Origin: an uncultured Clostridia bacterium
GTDB taxonomy: Bacteria > Bacillota > Clostridia > Christensenellales > CAG-314
Assembly: GCA_947628135.1 (NCBI GenBank)
Contig: CANQYT010000002.1
Coordinates: 86,572 to 150,571, forward strand
DNA length: 64,000 nucleotides
Direction: 5' to 3'
Part shown: piece by piece, positions 7,679 to 16,287 of the stretch
Numbering within the stretch: position 1 is the first letter of the stretch
Layout of the letters: every line of letters begins with the position of its first letter
The notes under the pieces: model-generated
Told to the model about the DNA's origin: nothing
Seen by the model: the letters and a program-made list of their open reading frames with translations, nothing else
The model's database searches: none
Translations under genes and position numbers: made by a program

Positions 7679-8884
7679 ATGAACAGATCACGGCAAAACA
7701 ACGCCGATACGGCAACAATTCTCGGCAAACGCACCTGCCCGACAAAACGTCGGATAAAGGTGCTTTGCATATTTTCGGCGGCATTGCTTGCCGCCGCCGT
7801 TGCCGCTGTCGTTTTGGCGGGATATTTTTGCGGTTGGTGGGGCGGAGTATACGGCGTTCACCGCTTTGACAGCCGCTGTTACGATGTGGAGGCGATTTCC
7901 TCCGAACAGCTTTCGGTGCATTTTCTGCGGCAGGAGAGCAACGGCGATTGCGTTTACATCAAGGCGGGCGACGCGGATATTCTGATAGATTCGGGCGCGA
8001 CCCTTGCGGGCGCAACTTCCGTAGCGCAGTACGTAGACAGATATTGCGTCGACAAAGTGCTGGAATACGTGGTGGTTACTCACGGCGACGCCGATCATAT
8101 AAGCGGTTTTGTCGGAACGCAATCGGCAAAGGGCATTTTCGACAGATACGAGTGCCGCACGGTGATACAATTTGCGCGGACAAACGCCTCGGGCGAACTT
8201 TTCGAAAAGTACTGCGCCGCGCGCGACAGGGAGATAGCCTCGGGCGCGCGCTGTTACACGGCTTTGCAGTGTTGCAACGAGCAAAACGGCGCGCAAAAAG
8301 AGTACGCCATTTGCGACGGTGTGACGATGGAAGTGCTGTATCAGGAGTATTACGACAACTACACCTCCAACGAAAACGACTATTCCGTTTGTATTTTGTT
8401 GCGGCAGGGAGACAACAAGTACCTGTTTACGGGCGATCTGGAACAAGGCGGCGAGGAATCGCTGGTGCGTTGCAACCCCGATCTGCGCGACGTTACGCTG
8501 TACAAAGCGGGACATCACGGCTCGGCAAATTCGTCGAGTTTACGGTTGCTTTCGGCGATACGTCCCCAATACGTATGCGTTTGCTGTGTGGCGGGCAGCG
8601 TACAGTACACGCAATCGAGCGCAAGCACGTTTCCCACGCAGGACTTTGTAAACCGCATAGCCGCCTACACCGACAACGTTTACGTGACGGACAGGTCGGA
8701 AACGGTACTAAACAGTTACGGACGGCGCGAGGACGTGTTTTGCAAGCCGCTCAACGGCGACATAGTGTTTGCCTGCACCGACGGAAAAGTATCTATGTAC
8801 TTTTCCGCGAGCGATTGCAAACTGAAAGACAGCGAGTGGTTCGGCGAATACCGAACATTACCTACTCAATGGAGCGAACAATGA
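7679..8884 (+). CDS. Membrane-anchored ComEC-type MBL-fold hydrolase (paralogue)
   Basis: A 401-residue protein with a basic N-terminus, one transmembrane anchor near residues 27-50 and an extracellular MBL-fold domain. Motifs are THGDADH at residues 134-140 (the HxDxDH form seen in ComEC), FTGDLEQ and KAGHHGS. It is clearly paralogous to the preceding hydrolase domain: both share the VYIKAGDxDILIDSG start, a KEYxxxDGxTMEvL middle and a conserved tail (NGxIVFACTxGxxxMYFS...LKDxEWF). The Ig stalk is missing. There is no clear ribosome site at this ATG. The stop overlaps the aroC start (ATGA), so the two are translationally coupled. Confidence 0.82.
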   Translation: MNRSRQNNADTATILGKRTCPTKRRIKVLCIFSAALLAAAVAAVVLAGYFCGWWGGVYGVHRFDSRCYDVEAISSEQLSVHFLRQESNGDCVYIKAGDADILIDSGATLAGATSVAQYVDRYCVDKVLEYVVVTHGDADHISGFVGTQSAKGIFDRYECRTVIQFARTNASGELFEKYCAARDREIASGARCYTALQCCNEQNGAQKEYAICDGVTMEVLYQEYYDNYTSNENDYSVCILLRQGDNKYLFTGDLEQGGEESLVRCNPDLRDVTLYKAGHHGSANSSSLRLLSAIRPQYVCVCCVAGSVQYTQSSASTFPTQDFVNRIAAYTDNVYVTDRSETVLNSYGRREDVFCKPLNGDIVFACTDGKVSMYFSASDCKLKDSEWFGEYRTLPTQWSEQ

Positions 8885-9927
8885 TAACGTTTTCTTTTTA
8901 CGGAACGTCGCACGGCGAAGGGTACGGCGGCGTTATTTGCGGCTTACCCGACGGCTTTGCGTTTTCCGCCGAGGAAGTAAACAAGCAACTTGCGCGGCGC
9001 AAATGCGGTTACGGAAGAAGTTCCCGACAAAACAACAGTGACGTTGCGGTATTCGACGGGGCTGATGGGGACGTTGTCACGGTACGCGGCGAAGTGCGCT
9101 TTTTTGTGGCAAACGTATCCCGCGAAAACCGCCCGGAGATAACGGCGTTGCGCAGCGGACACGGCGACGTGGTGGGTCGGGCGCGTTTCCCTCAATTGAG
9201 CGTGCGGCAAATAGCCGAATTGACAAGCGCGCGCAGCAGTTTGTGCTACACGGTTTTGGGCGCGATATGCAAACAACTGCTCGCCTCAAAAAACGTTTAT
9301 ACCTACCATTACGTAGACAAAATAGGCGGTATATCTTCCCGCGTTCGTTACCGTTTCGGTTTGTCGGAAAAGCAATCGCATTTCGCTTTGTTGCACTGTC
9401 CCGACGGCAACGCCACGCAGAAAATGATGACTGCGATAGATTCCGCTCGGGCTTCGGGCAACAGTTTGGGAGGCATAGCGGTCGTCGGAGCAACGGGCGT
9501 TCCGATGGGAGTGGGGGAAATAGCCCCCTACGACAGCCGATTGGACGCAGTGATAGCGGCAAACCTTGTCGGTATACCGTCGGTAAAGGGCATTTCGTTC
9601 GGTATCGGCGGCAAGTATGCCGATTTGGACGGGGTACGTGCCAACGACGAACTCACGGTGAAAGACGGGCAAATAGTGTACGCCACAGACAAATGCGGCG
9701 GTATAGTGTGCGGTCTGAGTACGGGCGGCGACATTTTGTGCCGTCTTGTGGTAAAGCCCGTGCCGACGGTGGCTGGTGCGGAAACGGTGGACAGCGTCAC
9801 TCTTCAACGCGTCAAACAGCACGTGGAACGGGCGGACGTATGCGTTGTGCCCAACGTGGGCGTCATCGGCGAAAACATACTTGCATACGTACTTGCCGAC
9901 CGAATGATGAAACAGGGATTGATATGA
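8881..9927 (+). CDS. aroC: Chorismate synthase, divergent
   Basis: A 348-residue enzyme for the last shikimate step, 5-enolpyruvylshikimate 3-phosphate to chorismate, using reduced FMN. The N-terminal GTSHGEG motif keeps the catalytic histidine, and the C-terminal ADVCVVPNVGVIGENILAY block resembles the usual AD-C-VP-A-VVE-M region. Several canonical motifs are degraded: RPGHAD reads RSGHGD and SARETA reads SARSSL. The protein is therefore unusually divergent but keeps the two catalytic histidine positions. It overlaps the upstream hydrolase stop and the aroB start by ATGA junctions. Position in a complete aro operon makes the call secure. Confidence 0.88.
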   Translation: MITFSFYGTSHGEGYGGVICGLPDGFAFSAEEVNKQLARRKCGYGRSSRQNNSDVAVFDGADGDVVTVRGEVRFFVANVSRENRPEITALRSGHGDVVGRARFPQLSVRQIAELTSARSSLCYTVLGAICKQLLASKNVYTYHYVDKIGGISSRVRYRFGLSEKQSHFALLHCPDGNATQKMMTAIDSARASGNSLGGIAVVGATGVPMGVGEIAPYDSRLDAVIAANLVGIPSVKGISFGIGGKYADLDGVRANDELTVKDGQIVYATDKCGGIVCGLSTGGDILCRLVVKPVPTVAGAETVDSVTLQRVKQHVERADVCVVPNVGVIGENILAYVLADRMMKQGLI

Positions 9928-10865
9928 AAGGTATAGAGGACGTAAAAATAAGTTTCGGCAAGGCGGACTTGTCCGACTTTGCGCAGTGTTCCGTGGTAAC
10001 GGACGAGCATATAGCCCGTTTGTACCACGTTTCGGGGGACAACGTTTATTTGTTGCCGCGCGGCGAACAGGCAAAGACGTTGGAAAACGTCGCCGCTTTG
10101 TGCAAATGGTTTGCCGAACGCAAACTTTCCCCTTGCGACAAAGTTGTCGCCTTGGGCGGCGGAAGCGTCGGCGATACGGTCGGTTTCGCGTGCGCGATTT
10201 TCAAGCGCGGCATACAACTGCTGCACGTTCCCACGACGTTGGTCGCGATGGTGGACAGCAGTATCGGCGGCAAAACCGCGGTAAACTTCTGCAACGTAAA
10301 AAATATGTTGGGTACTTACTATTTCGGCGACGTCATCATCGATACAAATTTTCTCGAAACGTTGGACGCCGAACAACTGAACAACGGAATGGGCGAGATA
10401 CTCAAATACCGTATGCTCGACAGGGAAACGGACAACGCGTGCCGCCGCGGCGAATCGTTGCGGGAGTTGACGGCGCGTTGCGCCGAGTACAAGACGGAAG
10501 TCTGCCGCCGCGACCCGTACTGTCAAACCGAACGCAACAAACTGAATTTCGGACACACTTTGGGGCACGCGATGGAACTTTCCCTCAACGTTGCTCACGG
10601 GGTTGCCGTTGCAAACGGAATATACTACGAAACGGAACTTGCGGCGCGCCTCGGGCTGTGCGACCGCAGTTACGCCGAAACGTGGAAAGAAGAAGTGCGC
10701 AAACGTTTTCCGGTGTATCCCCTCACCGAAAAGATGCTCGGACTTACTTTGCAGGACAAAAAGAATCTCGGCGGCGCTTGCGGCGAAAACGTTGGGTTCG
10801 TTCTCCCGACGGGTTTCACCTTGCGAAGCATACCTTTCTCCCAATTGACTGCGCTCTGCGACTAA
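9924..10865 (+). CDS. aroB: 3-dehydroquinate synthase
   Basis: A 313-residue NAD- and metal-dependent enzyme that converts DAHP to 3-dehydroquinate. Motifs present are GGGSVGDTVGF (NAD site), PTTLVAMVDSSIGGKTAVN, MGEILKY with a metal-ligand glutamate, HTLGHAME and HGVAVANGI with the histidine ligands. It is 30-40 residues shorter than typical AroB, mainly at the N-terminus. The ATG overlaps the aroC stop as ATGA. Confidence 0.92.
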   Translation: MKGIEDVKISFGKADLSDFAQCSVVTDEHIARLYHVSGDNVYLLPRGEQAKTLENVAALCKWFAERKLSPCDKVVALGGGSVGDTVGFACAIFKRGIQLLHVPTTLVAMVDSSIGGKTAVNFCNVKNMLGTYYFGDVIIDTNFLETLDAEQLNNGMGEILKYRMLDRETDNACRRGESLRELTARCAEYKTEVCRRDPYCQTERNKLNFGHTLGHAMELSLNVAHGVAVANGIYYETELAARLGLCDRSYAETWKEEVRKRFPVYPLTEKMLGLTLQDKKNLGGACGENVGFVLPTGFTLRSIPFSQLTALCD

Positions 10866-10890
10866 CGCGTTGCGGTTCGACAAAAAAACT

Positions 10891-12876
10891 ATGATATCAT
10901 TCAACGGTAAATTTACGCTTAGTTCCGACGTGCGGTGCAGTGACAAATCTCTGACGCACCGCGCGCTTATTGCCGCCGCCATTGCGGAGGGCACAAGTTC
11001 GTTACGCAACGTCACCCTTTCGCGCGACGTATCGGCGACCGCGTCCGCGTTGAAAGCGGTAGCGAACATAGATTTGCAACGGAACGAAAAGTCTTGCGAT
11101 TGCACGGCAAAGATAATTCCCAACGAAAATTTTCGGCAGGACGTGACGGTGAACTGTTTGGGCAGCGGCACGACCGCGCGGCTTGTGGGCGGACTGTTTG
11201 CGGGCGCGGGCATACGCGCGCGATTTGTCGGCGACGACAGTCTTGTCAAACGTCCTATGGATAGGTTGGTACGCCCTCTGCGCCAATTGGGAGCAAACAT
11301 ACGCTGTGCAAAGGACTGCCTGTTCGAAACGGAGGGCGGCAATTTGCACGGCGCGCACGTTCTTGCCGACGCGGCTTCCGCTCAGGTAAAGAGCGCGGTC
11401 GTCTTTGCGGGATTGTTTGCAGAGGGGGAAACGCGCTATACGGAACTTGTGCCCACGCGCAACCACACGGAACTTCTGTTGCGCGAGTTGGGCGCGGACG
11501 TGACTACGGACGGAAAGACCGTCGTCGTACATAAAAGCCGACCCCATTGCTTCGAAATGACATTGCCCAACGATCCCTCTGCGGTTGCGTATTCGGTGGC
11601 GCTGGCTTTGATTTCGGGGCAAAAAGCGACGTTTGTCAACGTGTTGCTCAACGAACGCCGCTTGGGCTTCTATCGCGTACTGCAACGGGCGGGCGCTCGT
11701 ATAAACTATCGCAACGTTCGCACCCTTTTCGGCGAAAGCGTCGGCGACGTGGAAGTACTGCCGAGCAAACTGCGACCTTTTACCTCCAACGCGCAGGATT
11801 CGTGCGACGGAATAGACGAAATACCGTTGCTTGCCGCTCTTGCTATGTTGACGGAGGGTACTCACATCTTTGAAAACGTGGGCGAACTCGTCTACAAGGA
11901 GTGCGACCGCATACAGGCAATCGGGCATATAGCCTCCGTTTGCGGACAGCGTTGCGCGTTCGACGGCGGCAATTTGACAATTGAGTCCGACGGAAAAACG
12001 TCGGGCGGCAAGTTCTTTCACAGTTTCGGCGATCATCGCGTGGCTATGAGCGAAACGGTTTTGTGCGTTGCGTGCGGCGGCGGAGCGGTGGACAGCGCGC
12101 CGTTCGACGTTTCCCATCCCGATTTTCTCAAAAGTCTCGGTATTGCGCCGATGAGGTTCGCTTTGGTGGGATCGGACGTGGCAAACAGCCTTTCGCCGCG
12201 ACTTCACGCCTTTCTTGCCGCGCAAGCGGGAGTGTGTTGCAGTTACGACGCGGTGACTTTGCCTCCCTCCGTTTGCGATTCCGAATTGGTTGCCACGCTC
12301 GGCGAATACGACGGATCAAACGTAACTATGCCCTTCAAAACGCGCGCGGCTTCACTGTTGGGGTCGGATATGCCCTCCGTCAACACGGTAACAAATCGCG
12401 GCAAACGTTGTTTTTCTACGGACGGTTACGGCGTGACGGAATCGCTTCGCAGGCACGGCATTGCGTTTGAGGGGCAGCCTTTGTGGATAGTGGGCGCGGG
12501 CGGCGCGGCGGAAGCCGTTATCCGCGAATTGACAGGATACGGCTGCAAATTGCAAGTATTCAACCGCACCGAGGAGCGCATACGGTATCTGCGGCGCAAA
12601 TATACGCTTGCCGAAGTAAGCGATCCCGTAGGCGTGTTGAGTTTTGTGCCGCAGTGCGAGTTCGAGCGAAGCGTCGTTTTGCCCGCAAGCTGCCGTTTTG
12701 TACTCGTTGCCGACTACAAGGGGGACAGCGGTCTGCGCAAACAGGCGGAGCAACGCGGTATCGCGGTGATAGACGGGTTGGAAATGCTGTTTCATCAGGG
12801 CGCGAAGAGTTTCGCTTTGTGGACGGGCACGCCCGTATGTACCGATTACGAATCCTTTGAAAAGCAGGTGAAATAA
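10891..12876 (+). CDS. aroA-aroE: Bifunctional EPSP synthase / shikimate dehydrogenase fusion (AroA-AroE)
   Basis: A 661-residue fusion. Residues 1-415 are EPSP synthase: DKSLTHRA, GSGTTARL, KRPMDRLVRPLRQLGA, ASAQVKSA, RNHTE, KECDRI and FGDHRVAMS are all recognisable, although the usual PGDKS reads CSDKS. From residue 421 the chain is shikimate dehydrogenase with NSLSPRLH, NVTMPFK, TDGYG, the dinucleotide motif GAGGAA and NRTEER. The two domains catalyse non-consecutive steps of the pathway. I take the ATG at 10891; a TTG at 10870 would add seven residues. No stop or frameshift lies between the domains. No good ribosome site is visible, so coupling with aroB 25 bp upstream is possible. The aroQ start is 1 bp after the stop. 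Confidence 0.92.
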   Translation: MISFNGKFTLSSDVRCSDKSLTHRALIAAAIAEGTSSLRNVTLSRDVSATASALKAVANIDLQRNEKSCDCTAKIIPNENFRQDVTVNCLGSGTTARLVGGLFAGAGIRARFVGDDSLVKRPMDRLVRPLRQLGANIRCAKDCLFETEGGNLHGAHVLADAASAQVKSAVVFAGLFAEGETRYTELVPTRNHTELLLRELGADVTTDGKTVVVHKSRPHCFEMTLPNDPSAVAYSVALALISGQKATFVNVLLNERRLGFYRVLQRAGARINYRNVRTLFGESVGDVEVLPSKLRPFTSNAQDSCDGIDEIPLLAALAMLTEGTHIFENVGELVYKECDRIQAIGHIASVCGQRCAFDGGNLTIESDGKTSGGKFFHSFGDHRVAMSETVLCVACGGGAVDSAPFDVSHPDFLKSLGIAPMRFALVGSDVANSLSPRLHAFLAAQAGVCCSYDAVTLPPSVCDSELVATLGEYDGSNVTMPFKTRAASLLGSDMPSVNTVTNRGKRCFSTDGYGVTESLRRHGIAFEGQPLWIVGAGGAAEAVIRELTGYGCKLQVFNRTEERIRYLRRKYTLAEVSDPVGVLSFVPQCEFERSVVLPASCRFVLVADYKGDSGLRKQAEQRGIAVIDGLEMLFHQGAKSFALWTGTPVCTDYESFEKQVK

Positions 12877-12877
12877 A

Positions 12878-13294
12878 GTGAAAATATTGTTGTTGAACGG
12901 CGTAAATATGAATATGCTGGGACGGCGCGACCCCAAATTGTACGGTACGCAGACGCTTGCTCAGTTGGAAAAACAAGTCGTTTCTTATGCGCGGAGCAAA
13001 GGCGCAAAGGTCGTCTGCCGTCAAAGCAATTGCGAAGGCAAACTTGTGGAAATATTGCAACGTACGGATTGCGACGCGGCAATTTTCAACGCGGGCGCGT
13101 ACAGTCATTACAGTTACGCTTTGCGCGACTGCATAGAGTGTATCCCTTTGCCCGTGGTGGAGGTACATTTGACAGACGTAAACGCGCGCGAAGAGTTTCG
13201 CAGGACGGACGTTCTCGCCGACGTGTGCGCGGCGCGGTTTTACGGCAAAGGCGTTCGCAGTTATTTGGACGCGGTGGACTTTTTGGTGAAATGA
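12878..13294 (+). CDS. aroQ: Type II 3-dehydroquinate dehydratase
   Basis: A 138-residue enzyme of the small dodecameric class. It starts at GTG and shows LLNGVNMNMLGRRDPKLYG with the catalytic tyrosine, RQSNCEGKLVE, FNAGAYSHYSYALRD and VEVHLTDVNAREEFR. It dehydrates 3-dehydroquinate to 3-dehydroshikimate. It follows the aroA-aroE stop by one base and overlaps aroK by ATGA. Confidence 0.95.
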   Translation: MKILLLNGVNMNMLGRRDPKLYGTQTLAQLEKQVVSYARSKGAKVVCRQSNCEGKLVEILQRTDCDAAIFNAGAYSHYSYALRDCIECIPLPVVEVHLTDVNAREEFRRTDVLADVCAARFYGKGVRSYLDAVDFLVK

Positions 13295-13788
13295 TGGGCA
13301 ACGTTTTACTTATCGGGTTTGCGGCGGCGGGCAAAACCACCGTCGGCAGACTGCTTGCGGACAAACTCGGTATGCGTTTTGTCGATACGGACGAACTTAT
13401 CGAACGCGAAACGGGTTTGAGCGTGAGCCGTATTTTCGACGAATTGGGCGAAGCCCGTTTCCGCGAAACGGAAAGCGCGGTGTTGCAGTCGCTGTGCGGC
13501 GCAGAAAACAGCGTCATTGCCTGCGGCGGCGGCAGCGTGCTGTCGGACGTATTCGGCGATCTTGCCGCAACGGGCAGAACGGTGTGGCTTTGCGCGGAGG
13601 CGGAGACGGTACGCGTCAGATTGTCTTTCGGACGTCCGCTGTTCGACGGCAAAAGCGTCGAAAGTTTGCGTGCGGTGATGGAACGGCGCGCGCCTCTGTA
13701 CAAACGTTACGCCGATTTTTCTATTGCCACCGACGGACTTACCCCCGACGAAACCGCGGCGCGGCTGTCGGCACTTTTACTTTCGTAA
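13291..13788 (+). CDS. aroK: Shikimate kinase
   Basis: A 165-residue P-loop kinase with Walker A GFAAAGKT (residues 9-16), the shikimate-binding DTDELIE, a FRETE motif and ACGGGSVL. It phosphorylates shikimate at the 3 position. It is the last gene of the operon; together aroC, aroB, aroA-aroE, aroQ and aroK cover every step from DAHP to chorismate. DAHP synthase is not in the window. Confidence 0.94.
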   Translation: MMGNVLLIGFAAAGKTTVGRLLADKLGMRFVDTDELIERETGLSVSRIFDELGEARFRETESAVLQSLCGAENSVIACGGGSVLSDVFGDLAATGRTVWLCAEAETVRVRLSFGRPLFDGKSVESLRAVMERRAPLYKRYADFSIATDGLTPDETAARLSALLLS

Positions 13789-13804
13789 TTTTCAAAGCAA
13801 CGTC

Positions 13805-13836
13805 CGCCGTGTTTTTTTATTCGCGGCGTTTTTTTT
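13805..13836 (+). terminator. Likely terminator of the aro operon
   Basis: A CGCCG/CGGCG stem (13805-13809 with 13824-13828) with a long loop, then eight T. The stem is short, so termination may be partial. Confidence 0.5.
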
Positions 13837-13876
13837 GCGGCAAAGCGGTACAATTTTACGTAACTTTCCGAAATTC

Positions 13877-13910
13877 TGCGCAGTTTCAATGTCAATTTGT
13901 GCAGTTTCAA
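13877..13910. repeat. Two direct repeats upstream of the restriction-modification genes
   Basis: TGCGCAGTTTCAA at 13877-13889 and TGTGCAGTTTCAA at 13898-13910 are spaced 21 bp start to start, two helical turns. They lie upstream of two -10-like TATAAT boxes (13935, 14000) and could be a regulator site. Confidence 0.45.
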
Positions 13911-13976
13911 CTTCAAACGTTTACATTTGATTGATATAATGAATCGTGAATATTTCTTTTATTAAATGTATTTCTA

Positions 13977-14005
13977 TTGTAACAATAAAAAAAATGTGCT
14001 ATAAT
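13977..14005 (+). promoter_or_regulatory. Promoter of the methyltransferase gene
   Basis: TTGTAA (13977-13982), 17-bp spacer, TATAAT (14000-14005), 22 bp before the ATG. A second TATAAT occurs at 13935-13940 with a weaker TTCAAA box. Confidence 0.55.
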
Positions 14006-14027
14006 TAATACAGAGTGGCAAAAAATT

Positions 14028-15452
14028 ATGCAGAATAACAAATCATCGACTAAATTGGGTGGTAGAGTTTATACTCCGCAGTACATAGTGTTGGATATCT
14101 TAGACTTATCTGGTTATCAAGGGTGTAGTATTTTGAAGAAGCACGTAATTGATAACAGTTGCGGCGATGGTGCTTTTCTTGTGGAGATTGTTAAGAGATA
14201 TTGCGAAAGTGCGGTACAAATAGGTATGTCACCACTTGAAATTGCAAATGATCTTGGCACTTTTATTCACGGTATAGAAATAGATAAAACAGAATGGCAA
14301 AAATGCTTAAAGAATGTATCCGATATAGCAAAAAGTTATTGTGTTTCGGATGTAAATTGGGATATTATATGTGCCGATGCAATGTGTGTTACCAAGTATA
14401 ACGGCAGAATGGATTTTGTTTTGGGTAATCCTCCGTACATAAGAATACACAATTGTGGCAATTCCGTAGATAAGTTAAAAACTTTTTCTTTTGCCCAATT
14501 TGGAATGACGGATTTTTATTTGGTGTTTTATGAAATAGGTCTCAAAATGTTATCAAAACACGGAGTTTTGGGTTATATAACTCCAAGTTCATTTTTTACA
14601 AGTAATGCCGGTAATGAATTAAGAAAGTATTTGCTTCGGAATAATTTGATAGAAAATATTGTGGATTTGAAACATTTTCAACCATTTATTTCAACAACAT
14701 ATACAACCATAGTAATACTCAAAAACTTTAAAAATGACAGTTATTGTCATTATTTCGGGTTTGACGAACAAAGAAAAAGCATATATCATATTGATAGGTT
14801 GCTTCCGGAGGATTTTGTAATAAAAGGTAATTTTTATTTTTCGACAAATGAAAATTTAAGGTTGCTGAAAAATATATTAAACAATACAGGAAATTGCAAA
14901 CTGGCTGTAAAAAATGGTTATGCAACACTTTGTGATGAAGTATTTATTGAGAATTTTGATTATGATTCAAAGTACTTAATTCCTGTTGTCAAAGCATCCA
15001 CTGGCAAATTCGCAAAAATCTTATATCCATATGATAAGAATGCTATACCAATTGCCGAGAGAGATTTAATGCTTGATAATAATATTTATAGATATTTATT
15101 ATCTAATAAGGAAAAATTGATGAGTCGTAGTGTCGACAAAATAAAGAATATCTATTGGTATGAGTTTGGACGTAGCCAAGCATTAAAAGATACATATAAA
15201 AGTAAAATTGCTTTAAATCAACTTGTACGTACAACTCGTGATTTGAAATTAACACCTGCGCCATCTGGTGTGGGTGTTTATGGGGGATTATATTTAGTTG
15301 GAGGTGTAAAAGAATTGGAAAGGGCAAAACGTGTGCTGCTATCTGAGGAGTTTGTGTCTTATGTGACATTATTGGGAAAGTATAAAAGCGGTGGATATTA
15401 TACGTTTTCATCAAAGGATGTTAGGACATTTTTAAACTATAAACTATCTTGA
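14028..15452 (+). CDS. Type II N6-adenine DNA methyltransferase
   Basis: A 474-residue methyltransferase. It has the SAM-binding motif DNSCGDGAFL near residue 43 and the catalytic NPPY motif near residue 140 (FVLGNPPYIRI), the order of gamma-class / Eco57I-like adenine methylases, followed by a large C-terminal target-recognition region. Codon use and base composition are strongly AT-rich, unlike every neighbouring gene, which suggests recent horizontal gain. The restriction gene starts 17 bp after its stop. The recognition sequence cannot be predicted from sequence alone. Confidence 0.88.
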   Translation: MQNNKSSTKLGGRVYTPQYIVLDILDLSGYQGCSILKKHVIDNSCGDGAFLVEIVKRYCESAVQIGMSPLEIANDLGTFIHGIEIDKTEWQKCLKNVSDIAKSYCVSDVNWDIICADAMCVTKYNGRMDFVLGNPPYIRIHNCGNSVDKLKTFSFAQFGMTDFYLVFYEIGLKMLSKHGVLGYITPSSFFTSNAGNELRKYLLRNNLIENIVDLKHFQPFISTTYTTIVILKNFKNDSYCHYFGFDEQRKSIYHIDRLLPEDFVIKGNFYFSTNENLRLLKNILNNTGNCKLAVKNGYATLCDEVFIENFDYDSKYLIPVVKASTGKFAKILYPYDKNAIPIAERDLMLDNNIYRYLLSNKEKLMSRSVDKIKNIYWYEFGRSQALKDTYKSKIALNQLVRTTRDLKLTPAPSGVGVYGGLYLVGGVKELERAKRVLLSEEFVSYVTLLGKYKSGGYYTFSSKDVRTFLNYKLS

Positions 15453-15469
15453 AGGGAGATGAAATAATA

Positions 15470-16204
15470 ATGACTTCAAATAAAGATTTTTTAGAAACAA
15501 TACGACAATCTTTTGCTGCATATTTGAAAGTTGGCACTTCGAGAAGTACAGCCAAACTTAAAAGTTTGCACGGGTGCATTGCAGAGGATTTGCAAGAGAA
15601 ATTTGGGGCGGAATTTACGGTTAAATCACAGGGAATTGGCAACGACAAAGAGGGTATAATTAATGGACGTTATTATATAAAAAAAGTTGATATAGTCGTA
15701 TCCAAGGGTGAAAAAAAAGTTGCAGGATATTCCTTGAAATTTGTTATGAGAAATTACTCTCAGAATAGTAATAATTATTTTGAAAATATGTTGGGCGAAA
15801 CGGCAAATATACGTTCTAGCGGAGTTCCGTACTTTCAAATATTTATCATATTTGATAGAGTTCCTTATTATAAAACGGGAGGAAAATTTGTGAATTATGA
15901 ATCCATAACACCTCATAATTTGTATAAATATTTGATGTTATCGCGTGATGATCCATCAATCTTCTTTCACACTCCCGACAAAACGCTGGTTCTTTTAATA
16001 AAACTCAAAAGGGAATCCGGCAATCATAAGTTTATGGATCAAAATGATTATGCTAATTATTATAAATCTGTAATAAATGATTCGGATTTACTTGCATATG
16101 CCAATCGCCAGGGTGATCCATTTGACGATGGTGTTATATTTAATGATTATGAGGATTTTATAGACAGAACGTATCACGTCGCAATTGGAAAACTTAAAAG
16201 ATAA
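15470..16204 (+). CDS. Putative type II restriction endonuclease
   Basis: A 244-residue protein paired with the methylase just upstream. A plausible PD-(D/E)xK-like core is KKVDIVVSKG followed by VAGYSLKFV, with D and K in the right spacing but a serine in place of the usual acidic residue. No subfamily is recognised with certainty. The ATG at 15470 has a good ribosome site (AAGGGAGA); an in-frame TTG at 15449 overlapping the methylase stop is less likely. It shares the AT-rich composition of the methylase. The function is inferred mainly from the gene pairing. Confidence 0.65.
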   Translation: MTSNKDFLETIRQSFAAYLKVGTSRSTAKLKSLHGCIAEDLQEKFGAEFTVKSQGIGNDKEGIINGRYYIKKVDIVVSKGEKKVAGYSLKFVMRNYSQNSNNYFENMLGETANIRSSGVPYFQIFIIFDRVPYYKTGGKFVNYESITPHNLYKYLMLSRDDPSIFFHTPDKTLVLLIKLKRESGNHKFMDQNDYANYYKSVINDSDLLAYANRQGDPFDDGVIFNDYEDFIDRTYHVAIGKLKR

Positions 16205-16241
16205 TATTATTTGTTATCAATCAATGGTATCTCAAAAATGC

Positions 16242-16287
16242 GCCTGTTTTAATTTGAATTACAATTCAATTTAAAACAGGCTAAAAT
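16242..16287 (+). terminator. Long hairpin terminator of the restriction-modification operon
   Basis: A 19-bp stem with one mismatch (16242-16260 with 16263-16281) and a 2-nt loop, followed by TAAAATTTTG. The long AT-rich arms make it an unusually extended terminator. Confidence 0.7.

Noticed and set aside
14028..16204. Prophage or transposon carrying the restriction-modification genes
   Set aside because: No integrase, transposase, terminal repeats or att-like duplications are visible; only composition indicates transfer.
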